The notes under the pieces are model-generated. The model made no database searches and had not been told where the DNA came from. It saw nothing but the letters and a program-made list of their open reading frames with translations. A DNA stretch of 64,000 nt, from the NCBI GenBank assembly GCA_036365515.1, contig CM070877.1:10201101-10265100 (forward strand). Reading direction: 5' to 3'. This document shows positions 63,811 through 64,000 of the stretch, piece after piece; the stretch's first letter is position 1, and the number at the start of each line of letters is the position of its first letter. The translations under genes and the position numbers were made by a program. The stretch is from Torymus aiolomorphi. Taxonomy: Eukaryota; Arthropoda; Insecta; Hymenoptera; Torymidae.

Positions 63811-64000
63811 AACGAGAGAAGAGATGATGATGCAGAGCAGAGGGTTTCTGGCTTATCGACGGCGGGTGTTGCGAGCGGACGGGTTGTGGGAGCGTAGGCG
63901 CGATAGAGATCGAGAGCTTTCGATAACGTATGGCAGAGTGTAAGTGTGTAGGTAGATTCTTTAAATGTGGATTTTCACGGTGATATTATACTGTTTACTC

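Overview
The window looks like nuclear DNA of an insect, most likely a hymenopteran (a parasitoid wasp would fit). The reasons are long gene-free non-coding sequence, very frequent CpG (many CGCG runs) interleaved with AT-rich stretches, abundant TATATA/CACACA simple repeats, dispersed TTAGGTTAG motifs, and TA-flanked MITE-type elements. This assignment is inference. I found no protein-coding exon, no rRNA, no intact tRNA gene and no CRISPR array. Every open frame is short, low-complexity or shared between frames, and none matches a family I recognise.

The clearest functional signal is on the minus strand. At about 52.70, 35.58 and 20.51 kb there are three compact sites in which a branch-point-like CTAAY, a pyrimidine tract and CAG are followed at once by GTGAGT or GTACGT. 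This is the form of recursive ('ratcheting') splice sites known from very long insect introns. Spacing is about 15.1 and 17.1 kb, and I saw nothing as good on the plus strand. I therefore read most or all of the window as the inside of one very long intron of a minus-strand gene whose exons lie outside it.

The background is strikingly patterned. About 40 times in 64 kb the plus strand runs from an A/C-rich arm (100-300 bases), through a CpG-rich core, into a G/T-rich arm. Hand counts on 60-base lines give, for example, C28/G5 at 24541-24600 against G25/C2 at 24961-25020. Each strand is thus G+T-rich when read away from the core, as expected at a point of divergent transcription or bidirectional replication. 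CA, CT, GT and GA simple repeats and TTAGGTTAG motifs follow the same polarity.

Between these units lie non-autonomous mobile elements. There are TA-flanked inverted-repeat elements whose end motif is repeated inside them (1211-2061, 4485-5719, 25502-26063, and the similar 53405-54270). A palindromic CACTGAGAAAAAT MITE family occurs at 12388, 42765, 46465/46712 and 57701. A recent long-arm foldback element with 8-bp target duplications lies at 40163-40589, and a 149-bp TTAA-flanked piggyBac-type MITE at 54400-54548. A composite foldback at 14923-15836 has tRNA-like outward-facing Pol III boxes in its arms. Large dinucleotide repeats occur at 21761, 46887, 56069 and 63354. With no gene product encoded here, the story is intron splicing, possible intronic regulatory or initiation sites, and transposon history.
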